Below the pieces are notes generated by a model. The model searched no databases. It had not been told where the DNA came from and saw only the letters and a list, made by a program, of their open reading frames with translations. Below, piece after piece: positions 1-13,032 of a stretch of DNA of 64,000 nucleotides. Position 1 is the first letter of the stretch; every line of letters begins with the position of its first letter. The position numbers and the translations under genes were made by a program. The stretch is taken from positions 4,650,001-4,714,000 of the forward strand of contig NZ_CP065044.1 of NCBI RefSeq assembly GCF_015689195.1, given 5' to 3'. The stretch comes from Pectobacterium aroidearum. Lineage in GTDB: Bacteria > Pseudomonadota > Gammaproteobacteria > Enterobacterales > Enterobacteriaceae.

Positions 1-1130
<1,130 letters not shown>

Positions 1131-1296
1131 AAGATTTGTTTGATTTGCTGAACTCGTCAGCGATGCTCAAAGAATTAAAACTGTTTATTCGTAATGAATT
1201 TACTGTTGTTCACTCTTCAAGACTTTTCATATCGTTAAGATACGGTCTTGTGAGTGCCCACACAGATTGTCTGATTAAATTGTTAAAGAGCAGTGC
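1131..1296 (-). promoter_or_regulatory. rRNA leader with boxA antitermination signal
   Basis: Transcribed leader of the left 16S gene. The complement of 1281-1292 reads TGCTCTTTAACA, the classical boxA to which the NusB/NusE antitermination complex binds. The leader equals 43329-43494 of the second operon except for one base (C at 1228, T at 43426), and similarity stops abruptly after 1296, just upstream of boxA. Confidence 0.85.
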
Positions 1297-1328
1297 GTTG
1301 CAGCCTTAACCGCTTCGCGAGGTGGCGT

Positions 1329-1457
1329 ATATTACGCTTTTCACCTTCAGAGTCAACGCTTATTTTAAAGCGTTTTCTCTTTCTTTACCGACCCGGTTGT
1401 GAATCACAGCGCCGTGTCGATGGAGGCGCATTATAGGGACTTCTCGACCTGTCGCAA
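1329..1457 (-). promoter_or_regulatory. rrn P2 and P1 promoters
   Basis: Two sigma-70 promoters drive the left rRNA operon leftwards. P2 has -35 TTGACT (1351-1356) and -10 TAATAT (1329-1334) with a 16-bp spacer. P1 has -35 TTGCGA (1452-1457) and -10 TATAAT (1430-1435), again 16 bp apart, followed by the GC-rich discriminator GCGCCTCC typical of stringently controlled rRNA promoters. P1 lies back to back with the purH promoter region. Confidence 0.85.
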
Positions 1458-1574
1458 TAGGTATTTTAAAGAAAAATGACTATTTGCTGCATTCCACAGC
1501 AAAACCCCGCCTTATACCTTTTTTTGCACAAACTTATCCACAGAAAGCATTCTACTCAAAAATTGACGAGCATC

Positions 1575-1590
1575 ACGCAAACGTTTTCGC
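1575..1590 (+). promoter_or_regulatory. PurR operator of purHD
   Basis: ACGCAAACGTTTTCGC matches the 16-bp PurR palindrome (ACGCAAACGTTTGCGT type) at most positions. It lies about 145 bp before the purH start, and a -10-like TACAAT follows directly at 1591-1596. A TTGACG at 1563-1568 is a possible -35 but the spacing of 22 bp is long, so the exact promoter is uncertain. PurR with hypoxanthine or guanine would repress purHD here, as in E. coli. Confidence 0.75.
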
Positions 1591-1733
1591 TACAATTCAC
1601 CCCGTTCAAAATCGTCGTGTTTTTGCGAACGCTAACTGAATATTTCTCTTTATTCCGCAATTATTGCTCTGACAAAGACGATATTCACATACCGTTCTTT
1701 ACTGACTACCCAAATCCAGGGGATAACATCATC

Positions 1734-3323
1734 ATGCAACAACGCCGTCCAATTCGCCGCGCTCTGCTCAGCGTTTCTGACAAAGCAGGTATTGTCGAAT
1801 TTGCTCAAGCTCTGTCCCACCGTGGCGTCGAGCTCCTTTCAACCGGAGGAACCGCCCGTTTGCTGGCCGATGCTGGCTTAGCGGTGACAGAAGTCTCTGA
1901 CTACACCGGTTTCCCGGAAATGATGGATGGGCGTGTAAAGACCCTGCACCCGAAAGTACACGGCGGCATTCTGGGACGACGCGATCAAGATGATGCGATC
2001 ATGGCGCAGCACGACATCAAGCCGATTGATATCGTCGTTGTGAATCTGTATCCGTTCGCACAGACCGTTGCCCGTGAGAGCTGCACATTAGAAGATGCAG
2101 TTGAGAATATCGATATCGGCGGCCCGACTATGGTTCGCTCCGCCGCCAAGAACCATAAAGATGTGGCTATTGTGGTCAAGAGCAGCGACTACAGCGCCAT
2201 TATTAATGAAATCGACGCCAACGAAGGTTCATTGACCTACGAAACCCGTTTCGATTTAGCGATTAAAGCCTTCGAACATACTGCCGCGTACGACAGCATG
2301 ATTGCCAACTACTTTGGCGCATTGGTTCCGCCTTACCACGGCGAAACCGATAAACCATCAGGTAACTTCCCACGCACGTTGAACCTGAACTACATCAAAA
2401 AGCAGGACATGCGCTACGGCGAGAACAGCCATCAGCAAGCTGCCTTCTATATAGAAGAGAATATTCACGAGGCATCTGTCGCCACGTCTACGCAGTTACA
2501 AGGAAAGGCGCTGTCTTATAACAACATCGCCGATACCGATGCAGCGCTGGAATGTGTGAAGGAATTTGCCGAACCAGCCTGCGTTATCGTTAAACATGCG
2601 AACCCCTGTGGCGTCGCCATTGGCGGCTCAATTCTTGATGCCTACGAACGCGCCTATAAAACCGACCCGACATCTGCATTCGGCGGCATTATCGCTTTCA
2701 ACCGCGAGCTGGATGAAGAAACCGCACAGGCTATTATCAGCCGTCAGTTTGTCGAAGTGATTATTGCGCCATCTGCCAGTGAGGCCGCATTGAAGGTGAC
2801 CGCAGCCAAACAAAACGTACGTGTCCTGACCAGTGGTAGCTGGCAGCAACGTGTTCCTGGTCTGGATTTCAAACGCGTCAACGGCGGTTTGCTGGTACAA
2901 GATCGCGATTTGGGTATGGTCGATGCGTCTCAACTGCGTGTCGTGACCGAGCGCCAACCGAGCGAGCAGGAATTACGCGATGCCCTCTTCTGCTGGAAAG
3001 TGGCTAAATTCGTTAAATCCAATGCGATCGTGTACGCACGCGATAACATGACCATCGGGATAGGCGCCGGCCAGATGAGCCGCGTTTACTCAGCGAAAAT
3101 CGCCGGAATCAAAGCGGGTGATGAAGGGCTGGAAGTAAAAGGTTCCGCCATGGCCTCTGATGCATTCTTCCCATTCCGTGATGGTATTGATGCCGCCGCT
3201 GCCGTTGGTATTACCTGCGTGATCCAACCGGGTGGGTCCATTCGTGATGATGAAGTTATTGCTGCCGCCAACGAACACGGCATTGCGATGATCTTTACCG
3301 ACATGCGCCACTTCCGCCATTAA
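1734..3323 (+). CDS. purH: Bifunctional AICAR formyltransferase / IMP cyclohydrolase
   Basis: Catalyses the last two steps of de novo purine synthesis: formylation of AICAR with 10-formyl-tetrahydrofolate, then ring closure to IMP. The protein has 529 residues, the same as E. coli PurH. The N-terminal cyclohydrolase (MGS-like) domain, about residues 1-190, carries GGTAR and [12 protein letters not shown]. The C-terminal transformylase domain contains the catalytic Lys-His pair in KHANPCG near residue 287. The reading frame is open upstream to 1476, but I choose the ATG at 1734 because it gives the family N-terminus MQQRRP and follows a purine-rich AGGGGA site. It forms an operon with purD, 17 bp downstream, under the PurR operator at 1575. 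Confidence 0.97.
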   Translation: MQQRRPIRRALLSVSDKAGIVEFAQALSHRGVELLSTGGTARLLADAGLAVTEVSDYTGFPEMMDGRVKTLHPKVHGGILGRRDQDDAIMAQHDIKPIDIVVVNLYPFAQTVARESCTLEDAVENIDIGGPTMVRSAAKNHKDVAIVVKSSDYSAIINEIDANEGSLTYETRFDLAIKAFEHTAAYDSMIANYFGALVPPYHGETDKPSGNFPRTLNLNYIKKQDMRYGENSHQQAAFYIEENIHEASVATSTQLQGKALSYNNIADTDAALECVKEFAEPACVIVKHANPCGVAIGGSILDAYERAYKTDPTSAFGGIIAFNRELDEETAQAIISRQFVEVIIAPSASEAALKVTAAKQNVRVLTSGSWQQRVPGLDFKRVNGGLLVQDRDLGMVDASQLRVVTERQPSEQELRDALFCWKVAKFVKSNAIVYARDNMTIGIGAGQMSRVYSAKIAGIKAGDEGLEVKGSAMASDAFFPFRDGIDAAAAVGITCVIQPGGSIRDDEVIAAANEHGIAMIFTDMRHFRH

Positions 3324-3340
3324 TACTGGAGCTGACCGAA

Positions 3341-4627
3341 ATGAACATTTTAGTAATTGGTAATGGCGGACGCGAGCACGCGCTGGCCTGGAAAGCCTCA
3401 CAGTCACCACTGGCGAAACGCGTTTATGTCGCTCCGGGAAATGCGGGCACCGCACTTGAAGCCGCGCTGACCAACGTTGATATCGCCGCAACTGATGTTC
3501 CAGCGCTCGTCGCTTTTGCGCAAGAGAACCACATTGATTTAACCATCGTTGGCCCGGAAACACCGTTAGTTATCGGTGTGGTGGATGCGTTTCAGAGCGC
3601 AGGTCTAAAAATCTTTGGTCCGTCGCAGGCCGCAGCACAACTGGAAGGCTCTAAAGCCTTCACCAAAGATTTTCTGGCACGCCACAATATCCCGACAGCG
3701 GAATACCAAAACTTCACTGAAGTTGAACCCGCGCTGGCCTATGTACGCAGCAAAGGTGCGCCTATCGTCATCAAGGCAGATGGATTAGCCGCAGGTAAAG
3801 GTGTAATTGTCGCCATGACGTTGCAGGAAGCAGAAAACGCCATTCAGGATATGCTGGCGGGCAATGCATTCGGCGATGCAGGACACCGTATCGTGGTGGA
3901 AGAATTCCTTGATGGTGAAGAAGCTAGCTTCATCGTCATGGTGGACGGCAAGAACGTGCTGCCGATGGCAACCAGTCAGGATCATAAACGCGTTGGGGAT
4001 AAAGATACGGGACCGAATACTGGTGGCATGGGCGCCTATTCGCCAGCCCCGGTCGTGACCGATGAAATCCACCAGCGCGTGATGGATCAGGTGATCTGGC
4101 CGACCGTAAACGGCATGGCCGCAGAGGGAAATACCTACGTCGGTTTCCTGTATGCAGGCCTGATGATTTCTGCCGATGGTCAGCCAAAAGTGATCGAATT
4201 CAACTGTCGCTTTGGCGATCCAGAAACACAGCCAATTATGCTGCGTCTGCGTTCCGATTTGGTGGAACTGTGTCTGGCAGCCTGTGACGGCACGCTGGAT
4301 CAGAAAGATTCCGTCTGGGATGAGCGTCCATCTCTGGGTGTGGTATTGGCCGCAGGCGGCTACCCGGCTGACTACAACACGGGTGATGTGATTTCCGGTT
4401 TACCGCAGCAGGATGCCGAAGATGGCAAAGTCTTTCATGCGGGTACCAAGCTGAACGGTATTAATGTCGTTACCAACGGCGGCCGCGTACTGTGCGTCAC
4501 CGCATTGGGTAATACCGTAGCTGAAGCGCAGCAACGCGCTTATGAAATAGCAGCGGGTATTCAGTGGCAAGGGGTATTCTGTCGCAAAGACATCGGTTAT
4601 CGTGCCATTGAGCGCGAGCAAGCCTGA
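3341..4627 (+). CDS. purD: Phosphoribosylamine-glycine ligase
   Basis: GAR synthetase, which joins phosphoribosylamine and glycine with ATP in the second step of purine synthesis. The 428 residues match the family length. The N-terminal domain begins with the nucleotide-binding GNGGREHAL. An ATP-grasp fold follows, with KADGLAAGKGV near residues 145-155, and the metal-binding EFNCRFGDPETQ near residue 285. It is the distal gene of purHD and is followed by a clear intrinsic terminator at 4670. The zraP/zraSR genes that lie between purD and hupA in E. coli K-12 are absent here. Confidence 0.97.
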   Translation: MNILVIGNGGREHALAWKASQSPLAKRVYVAPGNAGTALEAALTNVDIAATDVPALVAFAQENHIDLTIVGPETPLVIGVVDAFQSAGLKIFGPSQAAAQLEGSKAFTKDFLARHNIPTAEYQNFTEVEPALAYVRSKGAPIVIKADGLAAGKGVIVAMTLQEAENAIQDMLAGNAFGDAGHRIVVEEFLDGEEASFIVMVDGKNVLPMATSQDHKRVGDKDTGPNTGGMGAYSPAPVVTDEIHQRVMDQVIWPTVNGMAAEGNTYVGFLYAGLMISADGQPKVIEFNCRFGDPETQPIMLRLRSDLVELCLAACDGTLDQKDSVWDERPSLGVVLAAGGYPADYNTGDVISGLPQQDAEDGKVFHAGTKLNGINVVTNGGRVLCVTALGNTVAEAQQRAYEIAAGIQWQGVFCRKDIGYRAIEREQA

Positions 4628-4669
4628 TAAGCCATGCTCCGATAAATGATTGTCTGATCAATACTGAAG

Positions 4670-4692
4670 CCCGGAGAAATCCGGGTTTTTTT
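4670..4692 (+). terminator. Rho-independent terminator of purHD
   Basis: A hairpin CCCGGA-GAAA-TCCGGG (4670-4685) is followed by a run of seven T residues (4686-4692), directly after purD. Confidence 0.9.
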
Positions 4693-4705
4693 ATAGTCAG
4701 TTTTA

Positions 4706-4931
<226 letters not shown>

Positions 4932-4932
4932 G

Positions 4933-5619
4933 CTATTTAGGCTGCCACTGGCAGACATCATCCTCCACCACCAGCAATAACTGTGTTCCTTCCGGCGCTT
5001 CCAGCCATGCGACATTTAGCGGACGCGTTGCATGCATTTTTTGCTCCGCGATCCATTCACGCGAATCATTGTCAAAATCAGGGCGAACTATCGTGCCGTC
5101 ACAAGACTGTACCTGACCTTCCAGCCATTTCCCTTGTTTCAAGATCACCTTGCCTGCACGCAGGACATCGCTCAACTCCAGCATGCGCTTAGCATCAAAC
5201 TGGTAGAGCGCGACATCATCATCAGAAACCGATTCACGTCTTTCGGCAAGTTGCCGCTGCATAAAGCTGACGGTTCCATCTTCTGCAAAGCGCAAACGCA
5301 TATCTTCTTTTTGCGTTCCAAGCTGATTACGCTGTATCTCGCGTAGCTTGTCCTGCTGGAACGTATAGCGAGTCACCACCAGCGCATTGCCCTGAAGCGG
5401 GTTGAACACGGTGGTCAACGCCGTCGTATTCTGTGCATCGTCTTTACGCCACAAACGCACGATACCGCGATCGGCTACGTAACCGCTGGCGAAAAATTCC
5501 GGCGGTGCGGTGCGGCTACTACAGGCCACCACAGCAGTAAGCATGAGGCCTACGCCACACCAGCGTCGTAAAAGCAAAAGGGGCGAAAACGCCCCTCTGC
5601 TTAAACTTTTAACCGACAT
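4933..5619 (-). CDS. yjaH: DUF1481 lipoprotein YjaH
   Basis: A 228-residue protein in the position of E. coli yjaH, directly downstream of hupA with 4 bp between them. The N-terminus has a hydrophobic signal segment ending in a lipobox (VVAC, Cys33), so it is probably lipid-anchored in the envelope; the next residues SS favour transfer to the outer membrane. The rest is soluble, with a late C-terminal Cys pair (QSCDGT and DDVCQW) that could form a disulfide in the periplasm. Its function is not established. The gene probably shares the hupA transcript. The start at 5619 is tentative, because the internal Met26 would cut the signal peptide short. Confidence 0.8.
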   Translation of the reverse strand: MSVKSLSRGAFSPLLLLRRWCGVGLMLTAVVACSSRTAPPEFFASGYVADRGIVRLWRKDDAQNTTALTTVFNPLQGNALVVTRYTFQQDKLREIQRNQLGTQKEDMRLRFAEDGTVSFMQRQLAERRESVSDDDVALYQFDAKRMLELSDVLRAGKVILKQGKWLEGQVQSCDGTIVRPDFDNDSREWIAEQKMHATRPLNVAWLEAPEGTQLLLVVEDDVCQWQPK

Positions 5620-5623
5620 GGGC

Positions 5624-5896
5624 TTATTTAACAGCGTCTTTCAGAGCCTTGCCAGAAACAAACGCTGGCACGTTGGCAGCAGCAATTTTGATTTCTTTAC
5701 CGGTTTGTGGGTTGCGGCCAGTGCGCTCATTACGATGGTTGACTTTAAACGTACCAAAACCAACTAATTGTACTGCATCACCTTCTTTCAGAGACTCGGT
5801 AATTGCCGCCAGAGTTGATTCCAGAGCTGCTTTAGCCTGTGCTTTTGACAGATCAGCTTTGTCCGCAATTACATCAATCAGTTGAGTCTTATTCAT
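5624..5896 (-). CDS. hupA: DNA-binding protein HU-alpha
   Basis: A 90-residue histone-like protein that bends DNA without strict sequence preference. It works as a homodimer or with HU-beta in nucleoid structure, replication initiation and repair. The sequence has the usual helical N-terminus ([14 protein letters not shown]) and the beta-arm signature [10 protein letters not shown]. An AAGGAT ribosome site precedes the ATG. The 204-bp gap upstream probably holds its promoter; a weak candidate is TTCACA, 18 bp, TACATT on the minus strand. Confidence 0.97.
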   Translation of the reverse strand: MNKTQLIDVIADKADLSKAQAKAALESTLAAITESLKEGDAVQLVGFGTFKVNHRNERTGRNPQTGKEIKIAAANVPAFVSGKALKDAVK

Positions 5897-6100
5897 AAGT
5901 TATCCTTACAGTGTGTTTATCGCTTGCTAAGCATCGAGTGCGACGGATATGCCATTTCCCTTTTCAGGGTGTGGTAGCACTCTCCTGCATACACGCACCG
6001 ACAGCCACTTTTTTTACGCCCCCCAAATGTAGACCAGACAGGGTGCGAATGTGAAGCCTAAAGACAGGCCATTTCAGGCCTTAAATCACGTTTTATCGCG

Positions 6101-6691
6101 TTATTGATGCAAATTTATCCCGATGTTACTACTTCCAGCCTCGCGCAGATCGGAACGGAGCCCTTTTATCAGCTCAATATCGCGTTCTTCACAAGCCGCC
6201 AACAGGCGAAAAATCTCCCATTGGATGTCCCATTCTTCTTCAATTGCAGGCAAAACCTTTAGCTCATCGTCGGTCATTTCTTTGCCTGCCTGCGTCATTT
6301 CCAACATAGCAACCGTACGGATAGACGTTTCGCTAATGGCTATCGCATGTTCCAGCGTTTCACCACTCAAGCGTGAGTGAATTAACTCACCCAACGCGAT
6401 ACAGGCATCAATAGCCGGATAGACGCCGTAAAGATCATAATCTTCCGCGGCGGGAATCGCTTCTTCCAGCTTTTCCAGTTGGCTATCGAAATTAACCTTC
6501 GCATCTTTAACCACTAATGTTTCCCATACCAAATCGAGAATGCGGCGGTAAACCATCGCATCACCAAACTCTGTTTGACGACAGAATTCGTGGTAATTGG
6601 GATACATACGTTCACAAAGACATGCCATGAAAGTGACATGTTGCCAGCTTGCCAGTTTTTCCAGACGTAAATGAATGGGGTTACGTAACAT
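6101..6691 (-). CDS. yjaG: DUF416 family protein YjaG
   Basis: A conserved enterobacterial protein of unknown function, 196 residues when started at the ATG at 6691, which gives the family N-terminus ML(R/Q)NPIHLRLEKL and the E. coli length. An earlier in-frame ATG at 6739 would add 16 residues unlike the family. The sequence is acidic and mostly helical (for example DSQLEKLEEAIPAAEDYDLYG), with no signal peptide or membrane segment, so it is probably cytoplasmic. It sits between nfi and hupA exactly as in E. coli. Confidence 0.85.
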   Translation of the reverse strand: MLRNPIHLRLEKLASWQHVTFMACLCERMYPNYHEFCRQTEFGDAMVYRRILDLVWETLVVKDAKVNFDSQLEKLEEAIPAAEDYDLYGVYPAIDACIALGELIHSRLSGETLEHAIAISETSIRTVAMLEMTQAGKEMTDDELKVLPAIEEEWDIQWEIFRLLAACEERDIELIKGLRSDLREAGSSNIGINLHQ

Positions 6692-6768
6692 TTTTATGCT
6701 CATTAACAGCGACGGACGGCAGTGTACCTGAAATAACAATGACGCCCTATGCCTGAATTCCTAAAGTT

Positions 6769-7458
6769 TTACGACAATACGTTAGCGGCTTGCTGCCGTT
6801 GCCAACGCACAAATGCGGGGCGATTCGATGCAACCGCATCAGCCCAACGGGTCGGCTCCGGTAAACGGTAGCCACGCATACAGGATTGTACCCAGTGCAA
6901 TGCGCTGTCCTGACCTACTCGATGCCCCGTCGCCACGAACAGCGGGTTACAGCGCGCTTTGCTGCGCCATACCCAGCCAATCTGCTCACCCTTATCCAGT
7001 AACGGCTGCTGGCTGCCGACGCTCTCCGCTAACGGTTCAAATCGACCGCACAGCCGACTTTTTGCCACACCAATCGTCGGAACATCAACCAGCAAACCAA
7101 AATGGCTGGCAACGCCGAGACGCCGTGGGTGAGAAATCCCATGCCCATCGACAAACAACAAATCCGGCTTCTGTTCAAGCTGCGCCCACGCAGCTAACAG
7201 CCCAGGGCATTCACGAAACGAAAGAAAACCGGGGATGTAGGGCATCGTCGTGCTGATACGCGCAATCTTGTATTCTACCAGTTCCAACGAAGGATAGCGC
7301 ATTACCGCAATCGCCGCGCGAGTTACCGACCCTTCTTGCTCAAAGCCAACATCCGCACCCGCGATAAACGCAGGCTGCTCAAAAGGTAAATCGTCGTGCC
7401 GAATCACATCAGAAGCACGGGCCAGTTGCTCCGCCCGCAGCTGTTGTGTATCAATCAC
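6769..7458 (-). CDS. nfi: Endonuclease V (deoxyinosine 3' endonuclease)
   Basis: Cuts DNA one nucleotide 3' of deoxyinosine and so starts repair of deaminated adenine. The 229 residues are close to the E. coli enzyme. Metal-binding and catalytic acids are visible: Asp36 in AGADVGFE, the Glu of SFRECP, and the Asp of [13 protein letters not shown]; the mismatch-wedge motif MPYIPGFL is also present. It follows hemE by 15 bp on the same strand, and the two are probably cotranscribed. Confidence 0.94.
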   Translation of the reverse strand: MIDTQQLRAEQLARASDVIRHDDLPFEQPAFIAGADVGFEQEGSVTRAAIAVMRYPSLELVEYKIARISTTMPYIPGFLSFRECPGLLAAWAQLEQKPDLLFVDGHGISHPRRLGVASHFGLLVDVPTIGVAKSRLCGRFEPLAESVGSQQPLLDKGEQIGWVWRSKARCNPLFVATGHRVGQDSALHWVQSCMRGYRLPEPTRWADAVASNRPAFVRWQRQQAANVLS

Positions 7459-7473
7459 ATCACCCCCTGTGAA

Positions 7474-8538
7474 TCATGCGTGATAAGGGCGGGACAACCG
7501 ATGCACGGCCTCAACAAACACGCCCGCGTGCTCCGGCGGCACGTCCTGATGAATGCCGTGACCCAGATTGAAAACATGTCCGCTACCTTGCCCAAATCCA
7601 GCGAGGATCGATGCCACCTCCTGTTCGATCCGTGCAGGATCGGCATACAACATCGACGGATCCATATTACCCTGTAGCGCCACTCTATCGCCGACCCGAC
7701 GGCGTGCGTCGGCAATATCGCTCGTCCAGTCCAGCCCCAGCGCGTCACAGCCCGTTTCTGCCATCGCCTCCAGCCACTGGCCTCCGCCTTTGGTAAAGAG
7801 CGTCACAGGCACTCGGCGACCTTCGTTCTCACGTTGTAAACCATCAACAATCTTATGCATGTACCGCAGGGAGAATTCTTTGTAGTCACGTCCGCTCAGC
7901 GCGCCGCCCCAGGTATCGAATACCATGACCGCCTGCGCGCCAGCGCGAATTTGCGCGTTGAGATAAAGAATGACGCTATCAGCCAGCTTATCCAGCAGCA
8001 GGTGTAACGTTTTAGGCTCAGCGAACATCATTTTCTTGATGACGGTAAACGCTTTGCTGCTACCGCCTTCAACCATATAGGTCGCCAGCGTCCACGGGCT
8101 GCCCGAGAAACCGATCAACGGCACTTCACCGGCGAGGTTTTTACGGATCGTCCGCACCGCGTTCATCACATAACCGAGTTCCTGCTCAGGATCGGGAATC
8201 GGCAGGTTAACTACATCGGCATGAGACGTGATGGGAGAGTGAAAGCGTGGGCCTTCCCCTGCTTCAAAATAGAGCCCTAAGCCCATGGCGTCAGGAATAG
8301 TCAGGATATCGGAGAACAGGATCGCCGCATCCAGCGCATAGCGTCGTAAAGGTTGTAACGTGACTTCGCAAGCCAGTTCTGCGTTTTTACACAGCGACAT
8401 AAAATCACCCGCCTGCGCGCGCGTTGCCTTATATTCCGGCAAATAACGCCCCGCCTGACGCATCATCCATACCGGAGTGACATCAACGGGTTGGCGCAAT
8501 AACGCCCGCAAGTAGCGATCGTTTTTCAGATCAGTCAT
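7474..8538 (-). CDS. hemE: Uroporphyrinogen decarboxylase
   Basis: Removes the four acetate carboxyls of uroporphyrinogen III to give coproporphyrinogen III in haem synthesis; a cytoplasmic homodimer in known cases. The 354-residue protein has both family signatures: [15 protein letters not shown] near residues 21-35 and [17 protein letters not shown] near 143-160. The catalytic Asp is in [10 protein letters not shown]. An AAGGAA ribosome site lies 7 bp before the ATG. A 16-bp tandem repeat at 8583-8662 occupies the promoter-proximal region. Confidence 0.97.
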   Translation of the reverse strand: MTDLKNDRYLRALLRQPVDVTPVWMMRQAGRYLPEYKATRAQAGDFMSLCKNAELACEVTLQPLRRYALDAAILFSDILTIPDAMGLGLYFEAGEGPRFHSPITSHADVVNLPIPDPEQELGYVMNAVRTIRKNLAGEVPLIGFSGSPWTLATYMVEGGSSKAFTVIKKMMFAEPKTLHLLLDKLADSVILYLNAQIRAGAQAVMVFDTWGGALSGRDYKEFSLRYMHKIVDGLQRENEGRRVPVTLFTKGGGQWLEAMAETGCDALGLDWTSDIADARRRVGDRVALQGNMDPSMLYADPARIEQEVASILAGFGQGSGHVFNLGHGIHQDVPPEHAGVFVEAVHRLSRPYHA

Positions 8539-8582
8539 GTTCTTTTCCTTTCAACCTCACGGCGGTTCGACACCGGATAGAT

Positions 8583-8662
8583 GTGATGAAACGGATGCGT
8601 TATAAAACGAACGCTTTATAAAACGAATACGTTATGACGCCAGTACGTTATGTACGCGTGCC
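8583..8662. repeat. Five degenerate 16-bp tandem repeats upstream of hemE
   Basis: Units begin at 8583, 8599, 8615, 8631 and 8647. Units two and three read GTTATAAAACGAACGC and TTTATAAAACGAATAC, and units four and five begin GTTATG. The repeat sits between hemE and nudC, within 125 bp of the hemE start. Confidence 0.7.
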
Positions 8663-8686
8663 ATTCATGGCGCAAATAGTATCACG

Positions 8687-9469
8687 TCAGCCTTCGTTCT
8701 CGTGATAAGCGCGGCACAACACCACCGTATCTTCGATAAGTCGACGCGCCACGGTGCCCGGCGGCGGCAGCTGCGGGAGTTGGTCATAGCGGAACCACCC
8801 CGCATCACGCAGCTCTTTCGGGTCGTGCTTGATTTCACCACCCGCATACTCAGCCATAAACGCCATCATCAACGAATGAGGGAAGGGCCAGGGCTGCGAA
8901 CTCACGTAGCGTAGGTTTTTTATCTGAACCTGGCTCTCTTCCATCACCTCACGTACAACCGTTTGTTCCAGCGTTTCGCCCACTTCCACAAACCCTGCCA
9001 GCACGGTGTACATGTTTCCGCGATGTCGGTTGTGCTGCGCCAGCAAGATTTCCTCGCCACGGCGAATCGCGACGATGATGCAGGGCGCGATCTGCGGATA
9101 ATAACGCTCTTTGCAGTGGTGGCATAAGCACGCCAGTTCCGTTTTACTCCGCACCATTTCATGACCGCAGTAACCGCAAAAACGATGAGAGCGATAGAAC
9201 TCAGCCAGCTGTACACCGCGTCCCGCCAGTTGGAATAGCCCCACGTCCTGATCGAGCAGTTGGCGAACCGATGCCATATCGGTATCACGCCCCTGACACA
9301 CCAGCCAGACAGGCTGTTCTTGCCATTCGCCAATTTGGCGAGCCGTTTTCCCCTGCAGCGACCATTTCGTCGCGGTTCCGCACGGTAATTCTCCCTGGGG
9401 CAGCCAGATTTGTACCGCATCGCTAACCACCCACCAGCCGGTTTCATCACCTTTTAGCGTCTGTTCCAT
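8687..9469 (-). CDS. nudC: NAD-capped RNA hydrolase / NADH pyrophosphatase NudC
   Basis: Nudix hydrolase that splits NAD(H) to NMN(H) and AMP and removes the NAD cap from RNA. The protein has 260 residues with an N-terminal domain, a zinc ribbon (Cys98, Cys101, Cys116, Cys119), the Nudix box from Gly159, and the NudC-specific SQPWPFPHS at about residue 190. The Nudix box reads REVMEESQV, so the usual final glycine (REVMEESGI in E. coli) is glutamine at residue 180, while the metal-binding glutamates remain. A GGAG ribosome site precedes the ATG. Confidence 0.95.
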   Translation of the reverse strand: MEQTLKGDETGWWVVSDAVQIWLPQGELPCGTATKWSLQGKTARQIGEWQEQPVWLVCQGRDTDMASVRQLLDQDVGLFQLAGRGVQLAEFYRSHRFCGYCGHEMVRSKTELACLCHHCKERYYPQIAPCIIVAIRRGEEILLAQHNRHRGNMYTVLAGFVEVGETLEQTVVREVMEESQVQIKNLRYVSSQPWPFPHSLMMAFMAEYAGGEIKHDPKELRDAGWFRYDQLPQLPPPGTVARRLIEDTVVLCRAYHENEG

Positions 9470-9577
9470 ATCTTTTTATTGCTCCACTGCCACTTCACTG
9501 GCATTTTACATTCAGAGTGATTACATAAGTTTTATAACTGGGATTTCGGTTATTTCTTACCGTTCACGGAGTCAACA

Positions 9578-10039
9578 ATGCTAAACCAGCTACAAAGTCT
9601 GACTGAATACGTTGGTGGCAATAATGCGTTAATCGACCAATGGCTACAAGCGCGTAAGCAGCTTCTGGTGGCTTACTATCATTTGGTTGGCATCAAGCCG
9701 AACAAGGAAGCGCTGTCTCTTCTGGATGAAGAAGCATTGGATAATTTTTGCCAGAATCTGGTGGATTACCTTTCTACTGGCCACTTTCATTTATACGAAA
9801 AGATGCTGCATGAAGCAGCGACCCACAGCGAACAGCTCTTAGCCCTTTCCACCCAGCTCGACCTCGCCCTGCAAAGTAACACGCAGCAAATCATGGCGTT
9901 TTACGATAACCATCTGGCGACGGCCATCGACCATGATAACTGCCTCGAATTTCAGCAGGCGCTTTCCAGCGTCGGTGAAGCTCTGGAAGAGCGTTTTACG
10001 CTAGAAGACAACATGATCCGTCTGGTTTACGACAACTAG
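9578..10039 (+). CDS. rsd: Anti-sigma-70 factor Rsd
   Basis: Binds free sigma-70 (RpoD) in stationary phase and lowers its competition with alternative sigma factors. It has 153 residues against 158 in E. coli and is a helical protein starting MLNQLQSLTEYVGG, with the family segments WLQARKQLLVAYY and VDYLSTGHFHLYEKM. A GGAG site precedes the ATG. It is divergent from nudC and lies ahead of thiC, as in E. coli. Confidence 0.95.
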   Translation: MLNQLQSLTEYVGGNNALIDQWLQARKQLLVAYYHLVGIKPNKEALSLLDEEALDNFCQNLVDYLSTGHFHLYEKMLHEAATHSEQLLALSTQLDLALQSNTQQIMAFYDNHLATAIDHDNCLEFQQALSSVGEALEERFTLEDNMIRLVYDN

Positions 10040-10099
10040 CGGTCATTTAGCGTTATTTAAGAACATCGCTATACGCTGTACAGGCAAAACCGGCATGCT

Positions 10100-10128
10100 T
10101 TGACATCCGTGTTTTGTCGTCATACAGT
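10100..10128 (+). promoter_or_regulatory. Sigma-70 promoter of the thi operon
   Basis: A perfect -35 TTGACA (10100-10105), a 17-bp spacer and a -10 TACAGT (10123-10128) lie about 35 bp before the riboswitch and drive thiCEFSGH. Confidence 0.75.
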
Positions 10129-10165
10129 GTAGGGGTTTTATTGGCTCGTTTAAGAAACGGGCAAA

Positions 10166-10304
10166 TCTTGTCGGAGTGCCTAGCGTGCTCGTGTTTTGTT
10201 TGACGAAATCAATCGTTTTACGAAACCTATGAGCGCACAGGCTGAGACCGTTAATTCGGGATCCGCGGAACCTGATCGGGTTAATACCTGCGAAGGGAAC
10301 AAGA
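10166..10304 (+). promoter_or_regulatory. TPP riboswitch (THI element) with a long extra arm
   Basis: The closing P1 helix is TCTTGT (10166-10171) with ACAAGA (10299-10304). Conserved core pieces are CGGAGTGCC, GGCTGAGACC (from 10240), AACCTGATC and ACCTGCGAAGGGA. Thiamine pyrophosphate binding would lower expression of thiC and the genes behind it. Between GTGCC and GGCTGAGA lie 59 bases (10181-10239) that can fold as an extended arm, where as I recall the E. coli thiC riboswitch has only about six bases. Confidence 0.93.
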
Positions 10305-10365
10305 GTAATGCACCTCATTGAGATTGAGCCCAAGGCTGCGTATTTGCACATATCTTCTGCGCTGA

Positions 10366-13031
<2,666 letters not shown>

Positions 13032-13032
13032 C

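Noticed and set aside
1476..1733. N-terminal extension of purH
   Set aside because: It spans the PurR site and promoter region and gives 86 residues foreign to the family.
8583..8662. 16-bp repeats considered as a CRISPR or phage attachment array
   Set aside because: Units are directly abutting, without spacers, and too short and degenerate.
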